Positions 1 to 6,665 of a stretch of DNA of 7,272 bases are shown here, piece after piece (position 1 is the first letter of the stretch; every line of letters starts with the position of its first letter). The DNA lies in contig JAMJQV010000213.1 in NCBI GenBank assembly GCA_023554435.1, positions 1 through 7,272 of the forward strand, written 5' to 3'. The stretch is from Gemmatimonadota bacterium. Lineage in GTDB: Bacteria; Gemmatimonadota; Gemmatimonadetes; Palauibacterales; Palauibacteraceae. The notes below the pieces were generated by a model that made no database searches, was not told the origin of the DNA, and saw nothing but the letters and a program-made list of their open reading frames with translations. The position numbers were made by a program, and so were the translations under genes.

Positions 1-9
1 AACGAGCTC

Positions 10-15
10 GGAGGT
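10..15 (+). promoter_or_regulatory. Ribosome binding site for the DUF192 gene
   Basis: GGAGGT, a near-perfect Shine-Dalgarno core, lies 5 bases before the GTG at 21. It fixes a GTG start for the first gene. It also shows that the gene is complete at its 5' end although the window opens only 20 bases upstream. Confidence 0.8.
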
Positions 16-20
16 ATCTA

Positions 21-422
21 GTGAAGCGGGTGGCCGTGCGGAACATCTCCCGGGCGGACATCGACCTCGGGAGCCACGTCGTGCTCGCGAATACTATGTG
101 GACGCGCCTCAAGGGCTTGCTGGGGGCTCCTTCGCTCCAGCCAGGTGAAGGGATGCTGCTCGATCCCTGTAAGGCCGTACACATGTACGGGATGAGGCAG
201 CCGCTGGACGTAGCCTTCCTGGGCCGAGAAGGACAGATCATCGCGCTCTATCATGACCTTCGGCCCGGCCAGCGATCCAGGTATCACGGTAAGGCCAGAC
301 AGGCCCTTGAATTACCCGTCGGCACTCTGAGCGACACAGGCACGTGCGTCGGGGACCTACTCCACGTCCAACTGGTATCGGACGACAGGCAATCGAGCGA
401 CGGAGAACACGATGACCGATAG
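21..422 (+). CDS. DUF192 family protein
   Basis: A 133-residue DUF192 protein. The family signature is complete: TRLKGLLG at residues 28-35, then a block at 41-74 with PGEGMLLDPC, the VHMYGM element and DVAFLGREG, and finally LELPVGTL at 96-103. DUF192 forms a small beta-rich domain of unknown biochemical function. Many homologues are secreted, but this one begins directly with the domain and has no signal peptide, so it is probably cytoplasmic. The GTG start is chosen because GGAGGT lies 5 bases upstream and the domain begins at once. The last ~15 residues are polar and low in complexity (DDRQSSDGEHDDR) and overlap the next gene by 11 bases, which suggests translational coupling. From memory, cytoplasmic DUF192 genes often sit beside Tad/Flp pilus genes; that link is inference, since no pilus gene is visible here. 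Family assignment is firm; function is unknown. Confidence 0.9.
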   Translation: MKRVAVRNISRADIDLGSHVVLANTMWTRLKGLLGAPSLQPGEGMLLDPCKAVHMYGMRQPLDVAFLGREGQIIALYHDLRPGQRSRYHGKARQALELPVGTLSDTGTCVGDLLHVQLVSDDRQSSDGEHDDR

Positions 423-1797
423 CATGCTGCAGGATTCACCTACCGCTCCAGAGCCCCGGTTGCAGCCGATTCCGCCGGTTCCGGTTACCACGGAAGACAC
501 GGGGCTCAGCCCCGGCCTGATCGCGGACCTTATCATGAAGGCGCTCTACAACCTGGGAGCGCGTTCGGGAGACGAACTGCGGGCGTTCGTGCGCCTGCCG
601 TTCGCCATCCTCGACGAGCAGTTGGTCGATCTGCAGAAACGCCGCCTCGTCGAGGTGCGCGAGGGCGGACAGAGCCGGGTGACGTACTCGTTCGATCTGA
701 CCAGCGAGGGCCGGAATAGAGCTCGTGAATCCATGGACACGAACGGCTACGTCGGCCCTGCCCCGGTTCCCCTCAGCCAATACGGCGAGTGGGTTCAGAA
801 CCAGTCGGTCAGGGACGTAGTCGTCACCGAAGAGACAATCCGCCAGGGTTTCTCGCACCTGGTGTTCGAAGACTCGTTCCTCGACCAGCTGGGCCCGGCG
901 ATCAACTCGGGGCTTTCCCTGTTCCTCTACGGACACGCGGGTAACGGTAAGACCACGATCGCCGAGGCGATCTCGGGTATGCTCGGGGGACACGTCTACA
1001 TCCCGTGGGCCCTCGAGGTGGAGGGACAGATCATCGTCCTCTACGACCCCGTGTATCATAACCTGGTGACGGCGGATGGGGGCGACCAGGATGACCCTCT
1101 GGCAGCCAGCGCGCTCTTCCTGGAGGGCCAGCCGCATGACGATCGGTATGCCGTCATTCGGCGTCCGGTGGTGTTCGTCGGTGGCGAGCTCACCCTCGAG
1201 TTCCTGGAATTGCAGTACGATCCGCAGACGCGGGTCTACCAGGCCCCGCCTCACGTCAAGGCCAGCGGCGGCGTGTTCATCATCGATGACTTCGGCCGGC
1301 AGCTGGTACGTCCGCGTGACCTGCTGAACCGGTGGATGGTTCCTCTCGAGAAGCGGATCGACTTTCTGGCCCTCCGGAACGGATACAAATTCCCCGTTCC
1401 TTTCGACTGCCTGGTGATCTTCTCGACGAACCTCAATCCGCTGGAGCTGGTGGACGAAGCATTCCTGAGACGAATCCGATACAAGATCATGGTCGAGAGC
1501 CCGAATCGGGGGCAGTACGAGGAGATATTCCGGCGCTGTTGCGACTCGAACGGCATCCTGTACGAGTCAACGCGCGTGGACCACGTATACAAGGCATTTT
1601 ACGAGCGACTCCGGATGGCCCCCAGGGGCTGCCACCCGAGAGACATCGTCGACACGGTCTGCAATATCGCCAAGTACGAGAACACGCAGCCGTCCCTGTC
1701 CATCGAGCTTCTCGATCGCGCGTGCCGTTCCTATTTCCTCGACGTTCCGGGGGCGGGCTCCGTCGTCGGACAGTATTCGCTGGGCGACGAAGACTGA
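412..1797 (+). CDS. AAA+ ATPase with N-terminal winged-helix-like domain
   Basis: A 461-residue predicted cytoplasmic AAA+ ATPase. After a Pro-rich leader (1-32), residues ~33-105 read like a winged helix-turn-helix: helices around LIADLIMKALYNLG and FAILDEQLVDLQ, then a basic wing and a TSEGRNRARE helix. The ATPase core follows: Walker A GHAGNGKTT (174-182; K180, T181), Walker B VFIIDD (288-293), sensor 1 FSTN (337-340), an arginine-finger-like FLRRI (351-355) and a sensor-2-like HPRD (R410). About 110 residues separate Walker A from Walker B, longer than a minimal AAA+ core, so there is an insertion. Every catalytic motif is intact, so the enzyme should hydrolyse ATP; its substrate is unknown. 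ATG 412 is preceded by GGAG (402-405) at a 6-base gap. It overlaps the DUF192 gene and ends 2 bases before the membrane-protein gene. Similar ATPases occur, as I recall, near Tad/Flp pilus loci. No transfer signs are seen. Confidence 0.85.
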   Translation: MTDSMLQDSPTAPEPRLQPIPPVPVTTEDTGLSPGLIADLIMKALYNLGARSGDELRAFVRLPFAILDEQLVDLQKRRLVEVREGGQSRVTYSFDLTSEGRNRARESMDTNGYVGPAPVPLSQYGEWVQNQSVRDVVVTEETIRQGFSHLVFEDSFLDQLGPAINSGLSLFLYGHAGNGKTTIAEAISGMLGGHVYIPWALEVEGQIIVLYDPVYHNLVTADGGDQDDPLAASALFLEGQPHDDRYAVIRRPVVFVGGELTLEFLELQYDPQTRVYQAPPHVKASGGVFIIDDFGRQLVRPRDLLNRWMVPLEKRIDFLALRNGYKFPVPFDCLVIFSTNLNPLELVDEAFLRRIRYKIMVESPNRGQYEEIFRRCCDSNGILYESTRVDHVYKAFYERLRMAPRGCHPRDIVDTVCNIAKYENTQPSLSIELLDRACRSYFLDVPGAGSVVGQYSLGDED

Positions 1798-1799
1798 GC

Positions 1800-3332
1800 G
1801 TGGAGCGGCGATCCGACCGGGTCATTCGGTGGCTCCTCCCAAGCCTGGGCGGGCTGCTGATTCTGCTGGCGTACGCGTTTACCCTCTTCTTGCGAAAGGG
1901 TGGCCTGTTCGCCGGCGACGGTGATCCCGGCCGACACATTCGGGTCGGCAGCTTCATCATCGAGAACAGGGCCATTCCCCGCGTAGACGTGTTTTCTCAC
2001 ACGATGCAGGGGCGGGAGTTCATCCCCTTCGAATGGCTCTCCGAGGTGCTGTTCTCGGCTGCTGACAGTCTCGCGGGGCTGGCGGGCGTCGCCATACTGA
2101 CGGGACTCCTGTTTGCCACCGCGGTGGGGTTGACCTACCAGGCGATCCGAAGGTTCGGTGTTCCGGCGCCCGTGGCGTGCGCTTTCGGCGTCCTGGCCTT
2201 TCTGCTTCAGGCCGTGCACCTGCACCCCCGACCCCACATGTTCACGACGGCGCTGGTCGCGCTGTTCAGTCTGCTCCTCCTGGAGGTCCGCCGGGGCGGG
2301 TCGAGGAGGTTGCTCCTGACCCTTCCGGTCCTGATGGTCGCGTGGGTGAACCTGCACGGGGGCTTCCTCGTCGGCTTCATACTCGTCGGGATCTTCGCAG
2401 GGGATGCACTGGTGCGCTGGATGCAGACGCGAACTTCGAGCGACGCCCGTGAACTGACCTTATGGCTGATCGGGACTCTGGGGCTGTGTCTCCTGGCCTC
2501 CCTTCTCAATCCGGCGGGTTGGGCCCTGTGGCCTCACACTACGGGCTACCTGGGCGAGACCTACCTCGTCGATTTTACCCAGGAGTACAAGTCCCCGGAC
2601 TTCCACGATACGCTCATCAAGTCCTTTCTGGCGGCCTTGACCCTGGGCACGATCGTGCTCGCGCAGCTCCGAACACGGGTCGACCTGCTCGGTCTGTTTC
2701 TGTGGGTTCTGTTCGCGGCGTTCGCGCTTCACTCAGCCAGGAACATTCCCCTGTTCGGCGTGGTTTGCATGCCGTGGCTCGCGGCATGGACGTCCGAGCT
2801 ATTGAGTCGAGAAGATGACGCGGACTCGATCGGGGCGAAGTTCTGGAACTGGTCTTGGGGGATTCAGAGAGTGGAATCGACCCTTCCGGGCTGGCCGGTT
2901 GTCGTCATTGGACTGGCGCTGCTCACGGTCGGGGCCGTGCGGGAGGGGAGGAGCGGAGCCTACGCCTTCGCGCAGGACGTATTCCCTGTCGAGGCCGTGG
3001 ATCACCTGCAGGAATCCGGTTTCGTTCCGCCGGGGCCGGTGTACAACGAGTTCATCTGGGGTGGCTATCTTCTGTACGCGTGGCCGGAAGTACCTGTCTT
3101 CATCGATGGTCAGACAGACTTCTATGGCGAGGAACTGACCCGGGAGTATCGCGATATCCGGTTTCTCCAGCCCGGATGGAGAGAGTCCCTCGCCAGCCGG
3201 GGAGTGGAATGGGTACTCGTCCCGCCTGACTCGCCGCTGGCGGCCGCCCTGACGCTGCTCGAGGATTGGGCACTTCACTACAGCGATGAAACCGCTGCCG
3301 TCTTCGTATCCGTCGAGCCCGGCACCTCGTGA
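1800..3332 (+). CDS. Polytopic GT-C-like membrane protein (putative glycosyltransferase-type)
   Basis: A 510-residue integral membrane protein with roughly 10-11 hydrophobic segments between residues 11 and 380, then a soluble tail of ~130 residues. After TM1 comes a loop with GDGDPGRH (39-46) followed by IPRVDVFSHT and FEWLSE, the arrangement typical of GT-C-like proteins that carry an acidic motif in the first periplasmic loop. HPRPHMF (142-148) precedes another helix. The tail holds YNEFIWGGYLLY (415-426) and VFIDGQTDFYG (433-443), recurring in uncharacterised bacterial membrane proteins of this type. A role in moving sugars from polyprenyl-linked donors onto a surface molecule is inference; the substrate is unknown. 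The GTG start lies 2 bases after the ATPase stop with no clear Shine-Dalgarno, which suggests coupled reinitiation. The open frame extends upstream to 1332, but that part lies inside the ATPase gene and is Arg/Pro-rich shadow sequence. The next gene overlaps by 4 bases. Confidence 0.75.
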   Translation: MERRSDRVIRWLLPSLGGLLILLAYAFTLFLRKGGLFAGDGDPGRHIRVGSFIIENRAIPRVDVFSHTMQGREFIPFEWLSEVLFSAADSLAGLAGVAILTGLLFATAVGLTYQAIRRFGVPAPVACAFGVLAFLLQAVHLHPRPHMFTTALVALFSLLLLEVRRGGSRRLLLTLPVLMVAWVNLHGGFLVGFILVGIFAGDALVRWMQTRTSSDARELTLWLIGTLGLCLLASLLNPAGWALWPHTTGYLGETYLVDFTQEYKSPDFHDTLIKSFLAALTLGTIVLAQLRTRVDLLGLFLWVLFAAFALHSARNIPLFGVVCMPWLAAWTSELLSREDDADSIGAKFWNWSWGIQRVESTLPGWPVVVIGLALLTVGAVREGRSGAYAFAQDVFPVEAVDHLQESGFVPPGPVYNEFIWGGYLLYAWPEVPVFIDGQTDFYGEELTREYRDIRFLQPGWRESLASRGVEWVLVPPDSPLAAALTLLEDWALHYSDETAAVFVSVEPGTS

Positions 3333-4021
3333 CGCGCCTGCACGCCGGGATCGTCGGCGTCTGGCTTGCCGCCGTGCCGCCAGCGTCGCTGCCCGCCCAG
3401 CAGGTCGCCGAATCCAACCTCCCGACCATAGCGCGTGTCCATTACGAGGGCGGAGGGGACTGGTACGCCAACCCCTCCAGTCTTCCGAACCTCCTCGACG
3501 AAATCGCTGAGCGATCTGCGATCCGTACGGCCAACCGGCCTGTCGAAGTCCGGCTGACCGATCCCGACCTTCCTGACTACCCGTACCTCTATTTGACCGG
3601 ACACGGGAATATCAGTCTCTCGGATCGCGAGGTCGAGGCACTTCGCAGGCACCTGCGAGGCGGCGGGTTTCTCCACGCGGACGACAACTATGGGCTGGAC
3701 AGCTCGTTTCGACGTGAGATCGCCCGGGTGTTCCCGGACGAGTCACTCACGGACGTACCGCTCGACCACCCCGTATATCGCATACGGTACTCGTTCCCCG
3801 ACGGCCTACCCAAGATCCACGAGCACGACGGGCTGCCCGCGCAGGGCCTTGGCATCTTCCTGGATGGCCGACTCGCAGTGTTCTACAGCTACCAGAGTGA
3901 TCTGGGGGACGGGTGGGAAGACGTAACCGTGCATCGCGACCCGCCTGAAGTTCGGGAGCAGGCCATCCGCATGGGCGTCAACCTCTTTCTCTACGCCCTG
4001 TCGGCCGGCCCTTCACGCTGA
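3329..4021 (+). CDS. Secreted DUF4159 domain protein
   Basis: A 230-residue DUF4159 protein. An uncharged segment (residues ~6-23, ending SLPA before QQ) looks like a cleavable signal peptide, so the mature protein should be periplasmic or outside the cell. Family landmarks are all present: RVHYEGGGDWYANP (36-49), YLYLTGHG (86-93), LRGGGFLHADDNYG (109-122), HPVYRIRYSFPDGLPKIHEHDG (147-168, two stretches), QSDLGDGWED (189-198) and GVNLFLYALS near the C-terminus. The fold is thought to resemble class I glutamine amidotransferases, but this protein contains no cysteine at all, so a Cys nucleophile is excluded. The His/Asp-rich motifs may bind a ligand or metal (inference). DUF4159 is often seen near MoxR-type ATPases and DUF58 proteins; here it follows a GT-C-like protein and a different AAA+ ATPase. 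The GTG start overlaps the previous stop in GTGA, so it is probably translated by coupling. Confidence 0.87.
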   Translation: MTRLHAGIVGVWLAAVPPASLPAQQVAESNLPTIARVHYEGGGDWYANPSSLPNLLDEIAERSAIRTANRPVEVRLTDPDLPDYPYLYLTGHGNISLSDREVEALRRHLRGGGFLHADDNYGLDSSFRREIARVFPDESLTDVPLDHPVYRIRYSFPDGLPKIHEHDGLPAQGLGIFLDGRLAVFYSYQSDLGDGWEDVTVHRDPPEVREQAIRMGVNLFLYALSAGPSR

Positions 4022-4023
4022 TC

Positions 4024-6261
4024 CTACTCCCGGACGCGAGCCAGGCGCAGGGCGTTGGCCGTGACGGCCAGAGAAGCTCCCATGTCTCCGATCAGGACGG
4101 CCACGATCAGCGACACCCACCCCAGTGGCACGCCGATCGCGAGGACGATCTTCACAACGAGGGCTGCCACGATGTTCTCGCGAATGACCCGTTTGCTCCG
4201 CTTCGCGAGCAGGTACAGGTAAGGCAGCCGGGCCAGGTCGTCGCCCATGACGGCGATATCGGCCGTCTCCAGCGCCGCGTCAGACGCCGCCGCACCCATG
4301 GCGATTCCAACCGAAGCCGCGGCGAGCGCGGGCGCATCGTTCACACCATCGCCCACCATCGCTACATGACCGGTCTCGGCTTCCAGGTCTTCGATCGCTT
4401 CCACCTTGGCCGCCGGCTCCAGGCGAGACCATACGTCATCCGCCCCCGCTTCCCGGCCGGCCTCCTCAGCCGCCTGTTTCAGATCGCCGCTGAGAACGAC
4501 GACTCTCTCGATCCCAAGTTTGCGCAGTTCCGAGATTGCACGGGGAACGGCCGGCCGAAGCGGATCCGTGAGGGCCAGCACCGCGATCACCGTCCGCGGC
4601 CCGTCGTCCGGGACTCTCACAACCACCACAGGCGTCTTGCCCTCCGCGGCCAGGGCCTCCAGTTCTCCAACCGGATCGGACACGTCCGATAGGCCCGGTC
4701 TACCGACGACGTGCACGACCCCGTCCACGCGAGCTCGCGCTCCACGTCCTGGAAACGACTCGAATTCGGTGACCCCGAGGTCAGCGCCGGCTCCCGCGGC
4801 TGCCCGCACGATGGCCCTGCCGATCGGGTGCTCCGAGCGCCCCTCGACCGCAGCCGCGATGGCGAGGACCTGTTGCCGATCCAGGTCCGCCAGAGGTACC
4901 ACGTCGGTGACCTCCGCCCGCCCATGCGTCAGCGTTCCCGTCTTGTCAAACGCCATCACCCGAACGTCGGCCATTCGCTCGAGACTCACCCCCCCCTTGA
5001 TGAGTACCCCCTGCCGGGCCGCGCTGGTGATGGCACTCACTACCGACACGGGAGTCGAGATGACCAGGGCGCAGGGACATGCGATTACCAGGAGGGTCAA
5101 GCCCCGAAGCAGCCAGGTTGAAAAGGGCTGGCCGAAGAGCACCACGGGGACGACCACGACCAGGACGGCCCCCAGGGTCACGGCGGGGGTGTAGTAACGT
5201 GCGAAACGCTCCACGAATCGTTCACTGGGCGACCGTCGACGCTCCGCATCCTCGATCAGGCGGATCATCCGGGCCAGCGTCGTGTCTCCTGCGTCGCGCT
5301 CACTCCGCACGACGAGAAAGCCCTCGTGGACGATCGATCCGGCGTACACGTGATCGCCGGTTCCCTTTTCCGCCGGCATCGCCTCTCCGGTGATCGGCGC
5401 CTCGTTCACAGCGGACTGACCCTCCACCACTTCACCGTCAACCGGGATCCGCTCTCCCGGGCGCACCACCACAAGATCTCCCGCGACAACGTCGGCGGCC
5501 CGCAGCGATATCTCCCGGGCACCCCGGCGCACTCTCGCCACCTCAGGCGACAGCTCCATGAGCGAGCGCACCGAGGCCTCGGCCCTCTCCGACGCGAATC
5601 CCTCCAGCAATTCCGCGATCGAAAAGAGGAACGCGATCGCCGCCGCCTCCATGTACTCGCCGATGGTGGCGGCGCCGATCACGGCCAGGAGCATGAGAAC
5701 GTGCATATCCAGCACACGTCCCCTCAGTGCCCCTATGGCGCGGGGAAGGAAGTTGGAGGCCCCCACGATGGCCGCACCCACGAACAGGAGGTCTTCCCCG
5801 CCCGGCCACGCCGGCCCACCGTGCGAGTCGACGATCGTACCATGCAGGACCAGTCGTGAAACCAGCCCGGCGAAGAAGAGGGCCCCGGCGAGGTACGTCC
5901 GATACGCGCGACGACTGGACCAGACCCGGATCCCGCTTTCCTCTCCAGCGCTCGGGACGAGAACGGTGTAACCGAGGTCCCCTATATCGCGCCGGATCGA
6001 CTCGGAGTCGATCACGTCCGGATCGTAGTCGACCTCGAGGCGGCGAGACACGGGACTGCCCTCTACCGCCACGACTCCTGTGCGCTTGACCATTCCTCGA
6101 CGAATCGTGTCGAGGCAGCTCGCGCAGTCCATGTCCTCGACCCTGAATTCAACCCGCTCCAATGTCGAGGCGCGGCTGCCGGAAGGAGGGGCCGATCCCG
6201 CGCTCGCCGCAGGGGGGGCGCAGTCTCCGCTGCCGTCACACGAGGTGGGAGAATTAGTCAT
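4024..6261 (-). CDS. zntA: Heavy-metal translocating P1B-type ATPase (Zn/Cd/Pb exporter type)
   Basis: A 745-residue inner-membrane pump that couples ATP hydrolysis to export of divalent soft metals. An N-terminal heavy-metal-associated domain (~35-105) carries DMDCASC (C46, C49); two further cysteines (C8, C14) lie in the short leader. The actuator loop has TGE (291-293), TM6 has CPC (395-397), the phosphorylation site is DKTGT (D439), and the nucleotide domain has SEHP (H478) and GRG (505-507); the hinge is GDGVND (637-642). TM7 carries K704 and TM8 D726 in GDMGAS, the Zn2+/Cd2+/Pb2+ (P1B-2) signature; the copper-type TM7/TM8 residues are absent. Length and motifs are complete. ATG 6261 is forced: an in-frame TAA lies at 6273-6271 and the next ATG falls at the CxxC motif. 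No Shine-Dalgarno is seen. It follows the oxidase genes on the same strand after 81 bases. The symbol denotes the subtype (zntA/cadA), not proven orthology. Confidence 0.93.
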   Translation of the reverse strand: MTNSPTSCDGSGDCAPPAASAGSAPPSGSRASTLERVEFRVEDMDCASCLDTIRRGMVKRTGVVAVEGSPVSRRLEVDYDPDVIDSESIRRDIGDLGYTVLVPSAGEESGIRVWSSRRAYRTYLAGALFFAGLVSRLVLHGTIVDSHGGPAWPGGEDLLFVGAAIVGASNFLPRAIGALRGRVLDMHVLMLLAVIGAATIGEYMEAAAIAFLFSIAELLEGFASERAEASVRSLMELSPEVARVRRGAREISLRAADVVAGDLVVVRPGERIPVDGEVVEGQSAVNEAPITGEAMPAEKGTGDHVYAGSIVHEGFLVVRSERDAGDTTLARMIRLIEDAERRRSPSERFVERFARYYTPAVTLGAVLVVVVPVVLFGQPFSTWLLRGLTLLVIACPCALVISTPVSVVSAITSAARQGVLIKGGVSLERMADVRVMAFDKTGTLTHGRAEVTDVVPLADLDRQQVLAIAAAVEGRSEHPIGRAIVRAAAGAGADLGVTEFESFPGRGARARVDGVVHVVGRPGLSDVSDPVGELEALAAEGKTPVVVVRVPDDGPRTVIAVLALTDPLRPAVPRAISELRKLGIERVVVLSGDLKQAAEEAGREAGADDVWSRLEPAAKVEAIEDLEAETGHVAMVGDGVNDAPALAAASVGIAMGAAASDAALETADIAVMGDDLARLPYLYLLAKRSKRVIRENIVAALVVKIVLAIGVPLGWVSLIVAVLIGDMGASLAVTANALRLARVRE
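4056..4070. repeat. Perfect 15-bp palindrome just past the convergent stops
   Basis: TGGCCGTGACGGCCA is a perfect inverted repeat of 7-bp arms around one central base. It lies 35 bases beyond the DUF4159 stop, inside the 3' end of the metal ATPase gene. A transcript from the left operon would fold here into a short GC-rich hairpin, which could help stop it, but no T-run follows. The sequence also encodes Leu-Ala-Val-Thr-Ala in TM8, so the symmetry may be chance. Confidence 0.3.
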
Positions 6262-6269
6262 GGGCCGAC

Positions 6270-6299
6270 ATTATCGACGGTCGGTCGCGTGGACCAGAA
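6270..6299 (-). promoter_or_regulatory. Candidate promoter of the metal ATPase gene (leaderless-type)
   Basis: On the minus strand GATAAT (6275-6270) resembles a -10 box and TTCTGG (6299-6294) a poor -35, 18 bases apart. The -10 ends 8 bases before the ATG, so transcription would begin at or within a base or two of the start codon. This fits the absence of any Shine-Dalgarno there. The -35 match is weak and the call rests on position as much as sequence. Confidence 0.3.
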
Positions 6300-6307
6300 T
6301 GTGTCCA
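6290..6307. repeat. Short inverted repeat upstream of the metal ATPase (possible operator)
   Basis: TGGAC (6290-6294) and GTCCA (6303-6307) form perfect 5-bp arms around 8 unpaired bases, an 18-bp dyad. It covers the candidate -35 of the ATPase promoter, which is where a metal-responsive regulator could act. No regulator gene is in the window, and the dyad is short enough to be chance. Confidence 0.3.
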
Positions 6308-6308
6308 A

Positions 6309-6332
6309 CGTGAGCATCCCGGTCGGCTCACG
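6309..6332 (-). terminator. Terminator-like hairpin after the oxidase genes
   Basis: CGTGAGC (6309-6315) and GCTCACG (6326-6332) form a perfect 7-bp stem with a 10-base loop, beginning 10 bases after the subunit IV stop. The minus strand continues with TTGGACACATT, not a clean U-run, so it is an imperfect intrinsic terminator. It may instead protect the mRNA 3' end or act with Rho. It is the only strong hairpin between the oxidase operon and the metal ATPase. Confidence 0.45.
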
Positions 6333-6342
6333 ACCTCGGAGA

Positions 6343-6648
6343 TCAGGCGCTGAAGACGCCGTAGAGGAGGAACATCGCCATCATGACGGCGACCGCCACG
6401 ATCAACGGCCCAACGAACAATACACGATACAGTTTCGAATCGAACTTCAAGTGCATGAAGAAACCCACCACCATCGTGAACTTGGCCGCGGACAGTACGA
6501 GGAGGATGGGCACGAGCACGGGCTTGAGAGCATCGAGATAGAACACCCCGACCTCGACAGCCGTGATCACTCCAAGGATCGCGGCGACGAGTATGTACGT
6601 CCGGTTGCTCGGATGTGCGTGCGCTGCGTGCCGGTGGGTCTGCGTCAT
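6343..6648 (-). CDS. ctaF: Cytochrome c oxidase subunit IV (caa3 type)
   Basis: A 101-residue membrane protein matching the prokaryotic subunit IV family of caa3-type haem-copper oxidases. It has three hydrophobic segments (~18-38, 43-65, 74-97) and the family's second-helix block, ILLVLSAAKFTMVVGFFMHL (49-68), followed by KFDSKLYR. This small subunit stabilises the oxidase that reduces O2 at the cytoplasmic membrane; it carries no redox centre. The N-terminus is histidine-rich (H5, H7, H10, H12), which is not needed for the family and has no assigned role. ATG 6648 is preceded by AAGGAG (6664-6659) at a 10-base gap, inside the 17-base space after the subunit III stop, so the two genes are clearly co-transcribed. 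A hairpin follows the stop. It is full length; confusion with the bo3 quinol oxidase subunit CyoD is possible because the families are related. Confidence 0.88.
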   Translation of the reverse strand: MTQTHRHAAHAHPSNRTYILVAAILGVITAVEVGVFYLDALKPVLVPILLVLSAAKFTMVVGFFMHLKFDSKLYRVLFVGPLIVAVAVMMAMFLLYGVFSA

Positions 6649-6665
6649 TCCGTGCCTGCTCCTTC

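Noticed and set aside
436..1254. Long minus-strand frame (272 residues) opposite the AAA+ ATPase
   Set aside because: It is antisense to a gene with intact Walker A and B motifs. The translation is charged and featureless, typical of a GC-rich shadow frame.
1332..1799. Upstream extension of the membrane-protein reading frame, giving 666 residues
   Set aside because: It overlaps the ATPase gene in another frame, and its translation is Arg/Pro-rich with no membrane or domain character. The hydrophobic protein begins right after GTG 1800.
1731..2357. Minus-strand frame (208 residues) opposite the membrane protein
   Set aside because: Its translation is polar, rich in Gln, Arg and Pro, with no domain. 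It is a shadow of the hydrophobic sense gene.
4406..5194. Plus-strand frame (262 residues) opposite the metal ATPase
   Set aside because: Its translation is mostly Ser/Thr/Arg/Ala, with no motif. The opposite strand carries every P-type ATPase motif.
4024..6261. Copper-type (CopA/FixI) identity for the P-type ATPase, suggested by its place next to oxidase genes
   Set aside because: The TM7 Lys (K704) and TM8 Asp (D726) fit the Zn/Cd/Pb subtype, and the copper-type TM7/TM8 residues are missing.
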